Source: Verrucomicrobiia bacterium
GTDB taxonomy: Bacteria > Verrucomicrobiota > Verrucomicrobiia > Verrucomicrobiales > DEV007
Reading direction: 5' to 3'
Length of the DNA: 64,000 bases
NCBI GenBank assembly: GCA_030425385.1
Contig: JAUIAH010000037.1
Location: forward strand, 1 to 64,000
Position numbers and translations under genes: made by a program. Positions 16,897-25,580 of the stretch are shown here, one piece after another; position 1 is the stretch's first letter, and each line of letters starts with the position of its first letter. Below the pieces are notes generated by a model. The model was given only the letters and a program-made list of their open reading frames with translations, was not told where the DNA came from and searched no databases.

Positions 16897-18111
16897 ATGA
16901 AACGGATGCTTTGTGCGTGTCTCACACTATTCCCATGGATCGCTTCAGCTGGCAAGATCTACTGGACGGATCGAAACATGGGTCTCGTGCAGCGAGCCAA
17001 CCTCGATGGCTCAGAATTGGAAACGCTCATCACGACAGAGTCGACGAATCTCCGGGGCATCGCCGTGGACATCGCTGGAGGCAAACTATACTTTGCGGAT
17101 AATCAGCAGCCGAAGACGATCTCGCGGGCCAATCTCGACGGGACGATGGTTGAGGTATTGATAGAAGGCTTCGGGTTTCCTGCGGATGTCACGTTGGATC
17201 TCGCCAATGAGAAGCTCTATTGGTGTGATCAGCAGCGCAATGTGATCGAGCGGGCGAATCTCGACGGCTCTGAGCGGCAAACGGTGGTGGAAACGTCCAG
17301 CCCCTATTACTTGGAACTCGATCTCCCTAACAATCAGCTCTATTGGGGTGATTTCGGAGTGGGCACGATCCAGCGTGTGTCTCTCAACGGCGGCACACCG
17401 GAATCAATCTTCTCGGGGCAGCCGCGCATTCGTGGCGTGAAATTGGATCGCACTCGTGGAGAGATTGTGTGGGCAAACCGTCAGTCCAATCACGTTCAGC
17501 GGCGCAAGATCGCGGGCGGAGAGCCTGTCACGGTGATCGGTGACTTGGACACCCCGCATGGATTGGTCATCGATCCCGCGGCGCGCAAGGCCTACTGGTG
17601 CGACACCGGCACCGACAACCACAACCAAGGGGGGCGCGCAATCAATCGCACGGATCTCGATGTGGGTGGTCCGTTAGAGACGGTGGCTGAATTGTCGCAA
17701 CCGTGGGACGCGGATCTCGACTTGAGCACCACGACGTATCAGGCGTATGTGGCGCGGTATTTCCGCATCGGGCGACCCGCCTCTGAGACAGCGATCATGG
17801 AGGATTTCGACGGGGACGGATTTGCCCAATTGATCGAGTACGGGCTGGCGAGTCATCCAGAGCGGGCCGAGCTCGTCCCCAACTACGCCATCGAAAGCGA
17901 GGACGGCCAGCCCATGCTGGTCTATGAACGCTTTGCTGGAGTCACGGACATGGAGTTCCTTGTAGAGGTATCGTCCGATTTGGACGTCTGGAAGGCGGAT
18001 GCCTCAGGGACGCCGGAGATTGAAGCGCTGCCTCACGGCCGTGAGAAAGTGCGAGTGCCCATCCAGGGCGCAGCGAAACATGCCCGCTTACGCATCACGC
18101 AGAAGGAATAG
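16897..18111 (+). CDS. Secreted LDL-receptor class B (YWTD) beta-propeller protein
   Basis: A 404-residue protein with a signal peptide ending near residue 18 (ASAG). Repeats of about 43 residues follow, each with a YWTD-like core (YWTD, YFAD, YWCD, YWGD, VWAN, YWCD) and an ANLDGSE turn. This fits a six-bladed propeller spanning about residues 19-270. The C-terminal third has a MEDFDGDGFAQLIEYGLA segment, a calcium-loop/dockerin-like element common to secreted proteins of this genome, and a short beta-rich tail. It begins 49 bp after the 2311-residue protein. A binding rather than catalytic role is likely; no ligand can be named. Confidence 0.85.
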   Translation: MKRMLCACLTLFPWIASAGKIYWTDRNMGLVQRANLDGSELETLITTESTNLRGIAVDIAGGKLYFADNQQPKTISRANLDGTMVEVLIEGFGFPADVTLDLANEKLYWCDQQRNVIERANLDGSERQTVVETSSPYYLELDLPNNQLYWGDFGVGTIQRVSLNGGTPESIFSGQPRIRGVKLDRTRGEIVWANRQSNHVQRRKIAGGEPVTVIGDLDTPHGLVIDPAARKAYWCDTGTDNHNQGGRAINRTDLDVGGPLETVAELSQPWDADLDLSTTTYQAYVARYFRIGRPASETAIMEDFDGDGFAQLIEYGLASHPERAELVPNYAIESEDGQPMLVYERFAGVTDMEFLVEVSSDLDVWKADASGTPEIEALPHGREKVRVPIQGAAKHARLRITQKE

Positions 18112-18172
18112 GCGAGGCGCCACATTCTTGCGACCAATCCCGCGCTGCGCAGCGTTAGACAAAGAGCACCCC

Positions 18173-20749
18173 ATGAAATTACTGATGAAATACCCCCTTC
18201 GCATCCTGTCGACCCTTGGCGCCCTGGCTTTCTCGATGAGCAGTCTCCTCGCTGAGGACCCCATTGAGAATGGGGCTGCCTGGCAAGAGCCCTGGTGGCT
18301 GGGGCAACACACTCCCCAGTTGCACGCAGACGTCCTTCGGGAAGAAGGCCAGAGCACCTTCCAGTTTGAAGTCTATTATCCCGGCAAACAAGATGTGGAG
18401 ACATTGGATGACAACGACCTTTGGGTGGTGAGCAAGGCGGGCTTCAATCAGAATGCTGCCTTGGTCGAGGCCCGCGAGGTGGGCATCTGGGAAGCCTCTC
18501 CTCGAGAAGAATGGCCCGATGATTTCGTTGATGAACGGGGTCAGCCAGTGGATCCGGCGATCTTCGGTGAGGAGATCTTCGGAGTGCTCGCGACCTACGC
18601 CATCCGCGCTGAGGCGGGAGCCTGGGAGCCGGAAGATAATGGCGCCTACGTGGTCTTGTTAGAGCCGCAGCAAGTGAGTCGCTATGAGCGTCGTTTCTTT
18701 GATCCTGCGTGGTTGGGGAGCCTTCGCGTGGGAGTGGGTGAGCCCGAGCCGCTGCCACCCACGGCTGAAGCCGAGATTCCTACCCGTGTGGATTGGGAGG
18801 ACGCGGTTCAGATCAGCGTGACCTACCGAGATGAGTTTGGGTTGGCGTTGGATACCATCGGCACGGGCGATCTCTATGTGGCGATGGAGCATTCGGAGAC
18901 GCTGGAGCCGATCTTGGGTGAGATCTTCTACATGCACGAAGTGCGTTTGGTGAATGTCGACGCGAGTGATGACGGGAGAGAGGCCGTGGCCACGTATGAG
19001 ATTGTGAGTGCCTGGGCGCAATTTGGATTCGATTGGGAAGGCGGGCCCACCCTTTTCCCTGGCAAATACACCGTGCAGTTGCACCAGAATGCCGTCTGTG
19101 ATCTGGATGGATTGTGCGTTGCTGCGCAACCGTTAGGAAGCTTTGAAGTCACGGGCGATTTGCCCGAAGTGAGCGTTCCGGAGGGAGAGCTGTCGGTGAC
19201 GAAGTTGCGCCGTGGGTATCAGGCCAATCTCCAGCTCGATCTCGCGCCGGGTACTTGGGTGCAGGATTGGGGCACCCCGACTCTGGAAGGGGACACGTTT
19301 ACCATCGATCTAAAGTTGGCTGCTTTCCGATTCCCCACCGTAGGGGATGCTGATGATCCTGACATCTTTGTTGACCTGCCCCTGCGTGATTGGTTCGGGG
19401 CGGGCTATGGCACCTCCTATTGGTTGGGAACTCCCGAGCCTGGCAAATACCGCATCGCTGTCCGCTATGAGGGGCAAGAGGTGGCTTCGACGGACTTTAA
19501 AGCGGAGACCATTGATCCTAACGCAATCCCTGTACCTGAAGGCGGGATCATCGTGGAAGAGGGCGACGGCGGCTACATCGCCACTTTGGAGCTGGGCCTC
19601 GACGGGGAGGTTTGGGTCAGTGACTGGGGCACACCAACGCTGGAAGATGGGTCGACTTTCCGCATCGATCTAGAACTGAGCACCTTCGATCACATCGGCT
19701 TCGATCCCGACGTGGAGGGCGTCGATGAATGGGGCGGCATTCCCTTCCCAGAAGCTTACTATCAATATAACCTCGGACAACCGGAGCCTGGCGAATACAC
19801 GGTCGCGGTCTACTATCGTGATGCGCTCATCACGTCGACCGCCTTCGAGGCACGCGACCTTGGGTCGCAGATCCGCGCACGTCTCATTGCGGAATCGATC
19901 GAAGAAGAAACGACTGAGCCCTATCAGTTTACGATTTCGTGGGTTGCAGGGCCTGACCCTGACATTGATCATTTGCAGACGGCGAACGTGATGGTGTCGA
20001 ATGCTGATCGCGGATTCCAAGGTCAGGCAGAAATTGTCGATATCGCGGTAGCGGAGAGCTTCCCTCCGCAGGTTCAGATTCGTTACCAAGTGACTGGACC
20101 AGGTGGTTCATGGGACGCGGACGACAACGGCTTCTACCAGGTGCAGTATCTACTCATTCCCAAAGGCGTGGATCCGACCGTGGTCCGGGTAGCGGCCGTA
20201 TCCGTTGGCCGGTTTGCCGTGTGGATTGGTGAGGATGGCTTCGTGGTCGATCCGCTTCCGGTTGATCAGGGCATTGGCGGACCAGGCGTCGAGGTGCCTG
20301 GCTTTCCCCCCAATCTCGATGATTTCCAAGAATGGATGGGCCGCTGGGCGCCGGAGGCGGGCGCGAATGCGGATGAAGAAGTGGCCCTTGTAAAGACGGA
20401 TGCCGACTTCGATGGCGATGGGCTCACAAACTGGGAAGAATACGCCTTTGGCACCGATCCGATGAATGCGCAGAGTCGTGCGAAACCCATTGCAGCCGTC
20501 ATGCAGGTCGAAGGTGTCAAGCATTTGGCTATCCATTTCCAACAATCCTTGGAGGCTCAAGTGACCCCGGTGATCTGGATTTCCAAAGACTTGCAAACAT
20601 GGATGCAAGCGGATGAGAGCCTCGTGGACATCGAGCATCACGATGGAGACGACGGCCAACGCCAAGTCGTGGCTTGCTTGAGAGAAAGCATGGAAGCTTC
20701 GGAATATCGTTATGTGAGGTTGGGCCTCGCGCCCGTTGGATTGGAGTGA
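18173..20749 (+). CDS. Secreted repeat protein with two alternating unknown modules
   Basis: An 858-residue protein from ATG 18173, chosen because it gives a signal peptide (MKLLMKYPLRILSTLGALAF, cleaved near LLAED). Module A (about 61-165, 198-331 and 567-688) has signatures such as WEPEDNGAY and WDADDNGFY. Module B (about 333-445 and 450-564) has WVxDWGTPTLE, xTFxIDL and PEPGxYxxAVxY. The order is A-A-B-B-A. The C-terminus has a DADFDGDGLTNWEEYAFGTDP calcium-loop element and a short beta domain. It lies 61 bp after the YWTD gene and ends before a strong terminator. I do not recognise a catalytic domain. Confidence 0.75.
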   Translation: MKLLMKYPLRILSTLGALAFSMSSLLAEDPIENGAAWQEPWWLGQHTPQLHADVLREEGQSTFQFEVYYPGKQDVETLDDNDLWVVSKAGFNQNAALVEAREVGIWEASPREEWPDDFVDERGQPVDPAIFGEEIFGVLATYAIRAEAGAWEPEDNGAYVVLLEPQQVSRYERRFFDPAWLGSLRVGVGEPEPLPPTAEAEIPTRVDWEDAVQISVTYRDEFGLALDTIGTGDLYVAMEHSETLEPILGEIFYMHEVRLVNVDASDDGREAVATYEIVSAWAQFGFDWEGGPTLFPGKYTVQLHQNAVCDLDGLCVAAQPLGSFEVTGDLPEVSVPEGELSVTKLRRGYQANLQLDLAPGTWVQDWGTPTLEGDTFTIDLKLAAFRFPTVGDADDPDIFVDLPLRDWFGAGYGTSYWLGTPEPGKYRIAVRYEGQEVASTDFKAETIDPNAIPVPEGGIIVEEGDGGYIATLELGLDGEVWVSDWGTPTLEDGSTFRIDLELSTFDHIGFDPDVEGVDEWGGIPFPEAYYQYNLGQPEPGEYTVAVYYRDALITSTAFEARDLGSQIRARLIAESIEEETTEPYQFTISWVAGPDPDIDHLQTANVMVSNADRGFQGQAEIVDIAVAESFPPQVQIRYQVTGPGGSWDADDNGFYQVQYLLIPKGVDPTVVRVAAVSVGRFAVWIGEDGFVVDPLPVDQGIGGPGVEVPGFPPNLDDFQEWMGRWAPEAGANADEEVALVKTDADFDGDGLTNWEEYAFGTDPMNAQSRAKPIAAVMQVEGVKHLAIHFQQSLEAQVTPVIWISKDLQTWMQADESLVDIEHHDGDDGQRQVVACLRESMEASEYRYVRLGLAPVGLE

Positions 20750-20784
20750 AGACTTTAGAAGTATCCTAGGCTCCCCCCTCGCCG

Positions 20785-20816
20785 AGCACGCCTGGAGTGA
20801 TTCCTCCAGGCGTGCT
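20785..20816. terminator. Bidirectional hairpin terminator
   Basis: A perfect 13-bp stem (20785-20797 with 20804-20816) closes a 6-base loop and is followed by TTGCTTTGTTTG on the plus strand. It sits between the converging secreted repeat gene and hemW. Confidence 0.85.
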
Positions 20817-20848
20817 TTGCTTTGTTTGAAGGAAGTTCCTTTGCGTGC

Positions 20849-21958
20849 CTACACGAAGAGCTCCGCCGCCACGGGATCGACCAGGGCGCGATGGTCTTTA
20901 GTCAGGCGCCAATGCGCATCCTGACATTCCAACACGCCTTCGTCCTCAAGGATCTTCGCACGCTCGCGGGCTTCCGATGCCAAGTCGTCCATGCGAATAC
21001 CTTCCAGCGTCCGTAACTGCAGCGCGATCCTCTCATTGTGGCGATCCGTCTCCGAGAGAGTTTCCCAATCCACGTGACATTGGGTGACATCCTGGGCCAC
21101 GCGTTGGACGTATAGCGCGGTGTCGGGCACGTTGCGCCATCGCTTCCCCTGCACCGTGGACACCGCACTTGGCCCGAGGCCAAGATAGTCTCGACCCTTC
21201 CAGTAGGCGCGATTGTGGTGCGATTCCCAGCCGGGGAGGGCGTAATTGGAAATCTCGTAATGATGATAGCCAGCCGCTGACAAGAGCGCATCCGCACGGT
21301 AGAAATGATCGGCATTGGCGTCTGCGTTGTCTCGAAAGGCTCCCTGGCCTAACTGATCGAAGAATGGCGTGTCCTCCTCATAGGTGAGGTTGTAGGCCGA
21401 GAGGTGGTTTGGCTGCAAGACCAGGGTGTGCCGCAGATCGTCCTCCCAGAGGGCCAACGACTGGCCAGGGAGAGAGAACATCAGGTCAATGCTGACCACG
21501 GGAAAGCCCACCTCCTGCAGCAGGCGGAAGGACATCTCGGCCTGGGTAGGCGTGTGATCGCGCCCAAGGATCTTGAGCAGCGAGGGTTGCCACGATTGCA
21601 CTCCCAGACTCACGCGGGTGACTCCCGCCTCGCGCATGACCTCGGCCTTTTGTCGATCAAAAGTCATGGGATTAGCCTCCATCGTCCATTCCACAACAGC
21701 ATCCCCATCGAGGGAATCCCGAATGCCAAGGAGCAAACGCTCTAACGCTGCGGTGGAAAGGAACGTTGGTGTTCCGCCGCCGAAGTAGAGCGTTTCCAAC
21801 GCAAGCGCATGCGTGTCGTTTGCCCAATTCCATTCTGCTAACAATGCATCGACAAAGGCGGAAGAAGACGTTTCGCCTGGTTGATGCTTGTAAAACGCGC
21901 AGTATGGGCAAATTCTGTGGCAGAATGGCACATGCACATAGAGATGGCGGACGGTCAT
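20849..21958 (-). CDS. hemW: Radical SAM haem chaperone HemW (HemN-like)
   Basis: A 369-residue radical SAM protein. C13, C17 and C20 (CHRICPYC) bind the 4Fe-4S cluster, and YFGGGTPT follows. The HNRAYW motif in SHHNRAYWKGRDYLGLGPSA matches the HNxxYW haem-binding signature that separates HemW haem chaperones from true coproporphyrinogen dehydrogenases (HemN). It likely delivers haem b to respiratory enzymes. ATG 21958 (MTVRHLYVHVPFC) is family-typical; longer upstream extensions are not. The 5' end overlaps that of the divergent squalene/phytoene synthase gene by 15 bp. Confidence 0.92.
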   Translation of the reverse strand: MTVRHLYVHVPFCHRICPYCAFYKHQPGETSSSAFVDALLAEWNWANDTHALALETLYFGGGTPTFLSTAALERLLLGIRDSLDGDAVVEWTMEANPMTFDRQKAEVMREAGVTRVSLGVQSWQPSLLKILGRDHTPTQAEMSFRLLQEVGFPVVSIDLMFSLPGQSLALWEDDLRHTLVLQPNHLSAYNLTYEEDTPFFDQLGQGAFRDNADANADHFYRADALLSAAGYHHYEISNYALPGWESHHNRAYWKGRDYLGLGPSAVSTVQGKRWRNVPDTALYVQRVAQDVTQCHVDWETLSETDRHNERIALQLRTLEGIRMDDLASEARERAKILEDEGVLECQDAHWRLTKDHRALVDPVAAELFV

Positions 21959-22984
21959 AACGGTTCGCCAGCGTCCCACGCCTCCCCGCGCCCTGCAAGC
22001 GCCTGGGAAGCCCATCTGGCTGGTGATGTCCTCAAAGATGTTTCCCGGTCTTTCTACCTTACCTTGCAACTCCTCCCCAAACGCGTGCGGGGACCCATTT
22101 GTCTTGGGTATCTGTTAGCCCGCACGTCAGATACGATTGCGGATACGGAATCCGTTCCAGCCGCGGAGCGCCTTGCCCTTCTGCGCGATTTCCATCACGC
22201 GGTCGAAACCACCGAGGGGATATCGACCTTACAAGCGCAATTGAAAGAGCGCTTCCAACCACGTCAAACGGATCCAGGGGAAACGGAATTGCTCAATCAC
22301 ACGGAAGAAGCTTTCGCCTGGTTGGCGGCAGTCTCTGACTTCGAGCGCCATGTCACCCGGGAAGTGCTTCACGAGATTCTTCATGGCCAACGCCTCGACT
22401 GCCAACGGTTCGGAGAACCAAGCTCCTTGAGATTTCTTCGCACGCCAGAGGAATTAGAAGAATACACCTTTCTCGTCGCTGGATCGGTCGGCGTCTTCTG
22501 GACGAAACTGTGTTTCCACCATTGGGATCGCTACGCTCAAGAGTCAGAGGGAACGATGATCGATTGGGCAAAGAGTTATGGGCGCGCCCTCCAGCTCATC
22601 AACATCGTCCGTGATCTTCCTAAAGACCTGGAAGGAGGCCGCTGTTACCTGCCCATCCCCGAAGCCACCGAAGGGCAACGCCCAACGGACGCTGCGCTTC
22701 TCGCCGCCTTGGAGATTTGGGAATACCGCTGTGAAGCGCAGATGCAGACCGCCATGGATTATTGTCAGGCTATCAAGCCTGGACGACTCCGCTATGCCAC
22801 CGTGCTCCCCCTCCTTCTAGCAGAACGCACCCTGGCGCAATTGCGAGCGGCCTCCTGGGAAGAGCGGATGCGAGGCATCAAGGTGCCTCGAACGGAAGTC
22901 AAAGCGATCATGAAACGCGCGCTCGTTGCCAATCTCCGCCCCAAGAAACTTTGCGACCTTGCCAGTGATCTACGCGCCGTTTAG
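21944..22984 (+). CDS. Squalene/phytoene synthase family protein
   Basis: A 346-residue trans-isoprenyl diphosphate head-to-head synthase. The first Asp-rich motif is D63TIAD67 in LLARTSDTIADTE and the second is in NIVRDLPKDLEGGRCYLP; both bind Mg-diphosphate. SRSFYLTLQLLP near residue 35 and the second motif favour a squalene-synthase-like enzyme (two farnesyl diphosphates) over phytoene synthase, but no hopanoid or carotenoid gene is adjacent to decide. ATG 21944 is the last Met before conserved sequence. The promoter of hemW must lie inside this coding region and vice versa. Confidence 0.88.
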   Translation: MADGHNGSPASHASPRPASAWEAHLAGDVLKDVSRSFYLTLQLLPKRVRGPICLGYLLARTSDTIADTESVPAAERLALLRDFHHAVETTEGISTLQAQLKERFQPRQTDPGETELLNHTEEAFAWLAAVSDFERHVTREVLHEILHGQRLDCQRFGEPSSLRFLRTPEELEEYTFLVAGSVGVFWTKLCFHHWDRYAQESEGTMIDWAKSYGRALQLINIVRDLPKDLEGGRCYLPIPEATEGQRPTDAALLAALEIWEYRCEAQMQTAMDYCQAIKPGRLRYATVLPLLLAERTLAQLRAASWEERMRGIKVPRTEVKAIMKRALVANLRPKKLCDLASDLRAV

Positions 22985-23016
22985 GGTCGTGCTCATGCTA
23001 GACACATGAGGGACTC

Positions 23017-23287
23017 CTAGCTTGCTCGTGGGAGTGTGTCCGCCATTTCGGATGTTGGGAGTTCGAGCCAGAATGTACTTCCTTCGCCTAGGGTGCTCTG
23101 AACGCCTATCGTACCGCCCATGGCTCCCATCGCCTGCTTGCAGAATGCTAGTCCAATGCCAGTGGAGGCCCTCACACTGGACTTACGCCCAGCTTCTTGA
23201 GCCTTTACCTGACCGAACTTTTCGAAGATCAGTGCATAATCCTCCTCAGGAATTCCGGGGCCCGAGTCTCTGATAGTGATTCTTAAA
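23017..23287 (-). pseudogene. C-terminal fragment of a sensor histidine kinase (HATPase domain)
   Basis: About 90 residues of a histidine kinase ATP-binding domain survive. The G1 box is RDSGPGIPEED, the F box region is IFEKFGQVK, the G2 box is STGIGLAFCKQAMG and the domain ends GSTFWLELP. The N box, the phospho-accepting His domain and any sensor are missing, because the coding sequence is interrupted at about 23288 by RAYT-derived repeats. The repeat leader on the antisense strand reads in frame as AFDNCFLIISPVPLNS and may be the degenerate N-box end of the same gene. The fragment cannot encode a working kinase. Confidence 0.8.
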
Positions 23288-23895
23288 GAGTTTAAAGGGA
23301 CAGGAGAAATAATGAGAAAGCAGTTGTCGAAGGCGGTGCGGAAGGGGGCGTCTGCGGAAGCGGTGGCGGGGGTGCAGGAGTTTAAAGGGACAGGAGAAAT
23401 AATGAGAAAGCAGTTGTCGAAGGCGGTGCGGAAGGGGGCGTCTGCGGAAGCGGTGGCGGGGGTGCGTGAGGCAGGTGGGGCGTTGTCGTTGGCGGCGCGT
23501 TGTCGTTGGCGGCGCTGTTGCGGTGCCGGGTGCGTTATTTCACGGATGGGGTGGTGATTGGGTCGAAGGGGTTTGTGCAGGAGTTTAAAGGGACAGGAGA
23601 AATAATGAGAAAGCAGTTGTCGAAGGCGGTGTGGAAGGGGGCGTTTGCGGAAGCGGTGGCGGCGGTGCGTGAGGCTGGAGGGGAGCTGTCGTCGTTGGCG
23701 GCGCTGTTGCGGTGCCGGGTGCGTTATTTCACGGATGGGGTGGTGATTGGGTCGAAGGGGTTTGTGGATGCGTTCTTTGAGGCGAAGCGAGAGTTCCTTG
23801 GGCCGAAGCGGAAGGATTGGTGGGCGGAAGATGCGTGGCGGGGATTGGGGAGAGTTGCGGTCGTTGCGTGACCTAAGGGAACGGTTGGAGTGATA
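23288..23895 (+). mobile_element. Nested, rearranged RAYT C-terminal fragments (three leader copies)
   Basis: A leader starting GAGTTTAAAGGGACAG occurs at 23288, 23378 and 23581, each time fused to RAYT-tail sequence beginning GCGGAAGG (GTGGAAGG in copy 3). The RAYT part extends further each time: copy 1 stops after GGTG near 23374, copy 2 after GGTTTGTG near 23577, and copy 3 runs to the terminal TGA-TAG region. Copies 2 and 3 are each preceded by GTGCAG. Copy 3 carries a one-base insertion after the GPKRKD codons relative to the tail at 2-322, so its frame ends in a wrong C-terminus. No Y1 catalytic domain is present; this is a dead scar. Confidence 0.75.
23481..23514 (+). repeat. 17-bp tandem duplication inside RAYT copy 2
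   Basis: CGTTGTCGTTGGCGGCG occurs at 23481-23497 and again directly at 23498-23514. The intact relatives at about 120 and 23690 have one copy. It shifts the reading frame by two bases. Confidence 0.9.
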
Positions 23896-24208
23896 GAATC
23901 GCTTCACCGGAGATGTCAGAATTCAGAGGGCGGAATGAGGTGTGCGTTGAAACCACAGATGCCGGAGGATCGGTTAGAGTGAATGCTGGCGGGCGGCGGA
24001 ATGGATGCGAATGGGGAAGACAGAATGTTGGGGGAAAGATGTGGGAATTGGATTGAACAGAAGGTGACGTAGGACGCGAAGAGGATGACGAGGATGCTGA
24101 AGGGAAAGGAATAGGACTCACGAATGACGCGGCCTTCACCACGATTACGGTGTTTTCGCAGAGGTGGAATGGGGTTGACGCCTGAGTTTCTGTGGTGAGG
24201 TTTTTCGT
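23896..24208. other. Non-coding flank downstream of the RAYT scar
   Basis: No gene is supported. The plus strand carries an AGAAGGTGACG tract near 24060 and a GAAGGGAAAGGAATAGGACTC tract near 24100, which resemble the decayed, widely scattered intergenic sequence found near GxxExxY-type genes in many environmental bacteria (recollection only). The promoter of the cytochrome gene at 24209 should lie at the right end. Confidence 0.4.
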
Positions 24209-24976
24209 ATGATGAGAATCTTTGGAACACGACTTCGGTATGGGGTGGTTGCTTGTGTGCTTTTTGGTGCGGCATTGGCTGGCATTGCCAACGATGAGGC
24301 GAGCAGGGCTTCGTTGATCAGGCTTTTGCCAGGTGGGGATCAGGCGGGGTCTGTGGACGAGCAAGTCTCAGCGATCACGTCTGTGGCGGAGTCTTATGGA
24401 GACAAGGCGGTGGCGTATCGCTTGTGGAAGATTTCGCAGCTGTCTCCGGAGGCTGCTGTGAGGGAAGCGGCTTTGGCATCTTTGAAGGCGCTGCCCGCAG
24501 AGCTCTTGCCCGAGGGGGTGGAATTGGCTGCGGAGACGGCTGGAGGCGGTGGTGCCGTTGGCGGGGCCATCGATCCCGCGAAGATGGCCCGAGGTAAGGA
24601 AGTATACATGCGTCCGGCGATTTGTTTCTCCTGTCACCAACCAAACGGGATGGGACTGCCAGGGGCTTTTCCTCCGTTGGCGGGTTCGGAATGGCTCGAT
24701 GGCGATACGGATCGCCTGATCAAGATTGTCTTGAAGGGGCTGATAGGGCCTATCGAGGTGTCTGGCCAATCCTACAACAGCGCGATGGCTCCTCTGGAGT
24801 CCTTGTTGAAGGATGAGGAGATTGCCGATGTGCTGACCTATGTCCGGAATTCCTGGGGCAATGAGGGTCCTGAAGTGCTGCCTGATCAGGTTGCGGCTGT
24901 TCGCCAGGCGGTGAAGGATCAGGCGGGGATGTTCCAGGTCGATGCGCTACTGAAAGAGCATCCCTTGCAGCCGTAA
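24209..24976 (+). CDS. Secreted mono-haem cytochrome c
   Basis: A 255-residue protein with a signal peptide (VVACVLFGAALAGIA). An Ala/Glu-rich helical region (about 35-120) resembles HEAT-like linkers of large periplasmic oxidoreductases. A class I cytochrome c domain follows, with C139FSCH143 as the haem motif, LPGAFPPLAGSEWL after it and a probable Met ligand in NSAMAPL. The LKDEEIADVLTYVRNSWGN ending is typical of cytochrome domains fused to dehydrogenases. Here it is a separate gene with no partner adjacent, so it may act as a diffusible electron carrier. Confidence 0.88.
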   Translation: MMRIFGTRLRYGVVACVLFGAALAGIANDEASRASLIRLLPGGDQAGSVDEQVSAITSVAESYGDKAVAYRLWKISQLSPEAAVREAALASLKALPAELLPEGVELAAETAGGGGAVGGAIDPAKMARGKEVYMRPAICFSCHQPNGMGLPGAFPPLAGSEWLDGDTDRLIKIVLKGLIGPIEVSGQSYNSAMAPLESLLKDEEIADVLTYVRNSWGNEGPEVLPDQVAAVRQAVKDQAGMFQVDALLKEHPLQP

Positions 24977-24983
24977 TCCGGTT

Positions 24984-25484
24984 TCAGGCCTTGATGTAGA
25001 CGCCGTGCGCCTGGGCGATGCGGCGAACACGTTTCCATGAATCGTTGAGCGGTTCCGTGGCGGCCATGGCGCGTTGCCTAAAGGCATGCTTCTGGTCCAG
25101 ACCACGGGGAGAAGGTTCGTTTGCCAACCGAGCGAGTGCGGAGGCGACGGCGTCCCAGTTCGTGAGGTGTTGGCGATAGGCTCTTCTGAAGTCAGGCGGG
25201 CAGGCGTTGAGATTGAGAGCGGCCGCGTCGCGATGGTAGGTCTTTCCGAGACGGGCGAGCGCCTCAAGATCCTCAGGGTCCGCAGGATCCCATAGTTGTT
25301 GTTTCTCCCGGATACTTCGGAAGTGATGGGCGTCGGCGCGGATGACGGCGCGGATAGCGTTTCCGGAGTCGTTTGAGACGGTCTGGCGAACGAGAGCATA
25401 GGCTGTCGCGAGGAGCCCAAGGATCAAGGCGATGGCGAGGCCAGAGACGAGAGGCTCCGTGGCGGGATGTTTGGGCCGGACCAT
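24984..25484 (-). CDS. Membrane-anchored hypothetical protein
   Basis: A 166-residue protein from ATG 25484 (MVRPKHPATEPL); a 178-residue version from 25520 is possible. One transmembrane helix (SGLAIALILGLLATAYALV, about 15-33) is followed by a helical, charged domain with a HHFRSIREKQQLWDPADPEDLEAL stretch and an ARLANEPSPRGLDQ stretch. The topology suggests an anchored domain outside the cytoplasm. It converges on the cytochrome c gene with a 7-bp gap and diverges from nuoD. No family recognised. Confidence 0.55.
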   Translation of the reverse strand: MVRPKHPATEPLVSGLAIALILGLLATAYALVRQTVSNDSGNAIRAVIRADAHHFRSIREKQQLWDPADPEDLEALARLGKTYHRDAAALNLNACPPDFRRAYRQHLTNWDAVASALARLANEPSPRGLDQKHAFRQRAMAATEPLNDSWKRVRRIAQAHGVYIKA

Positions 25485-25580
25485 GAAGGTTAGATTTCTA
25501 TGATTATTATGGGAAATCAAATCAAATTGGAAAGGCTAGGCGGAGTGCGATCGGTCAGCTGGCGAGGTCTTGGATTGCGC

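Noticed and set aside
22992-23010. CTCATG/CATGAG hairpin after the squalene/phytoene synthase gene as a terminator
   Set aside because: Only 6 bp with no T-tract; it may be coincidental.
23288-23332. AGGAG-N6-ATG at the start of each repeat leader as a genuine gene start
   Set aside because: The sequence reads better on the minus strand as the continuation of the histidine kinase, and the plus-strand product is only headless RAYT tail with duplications.
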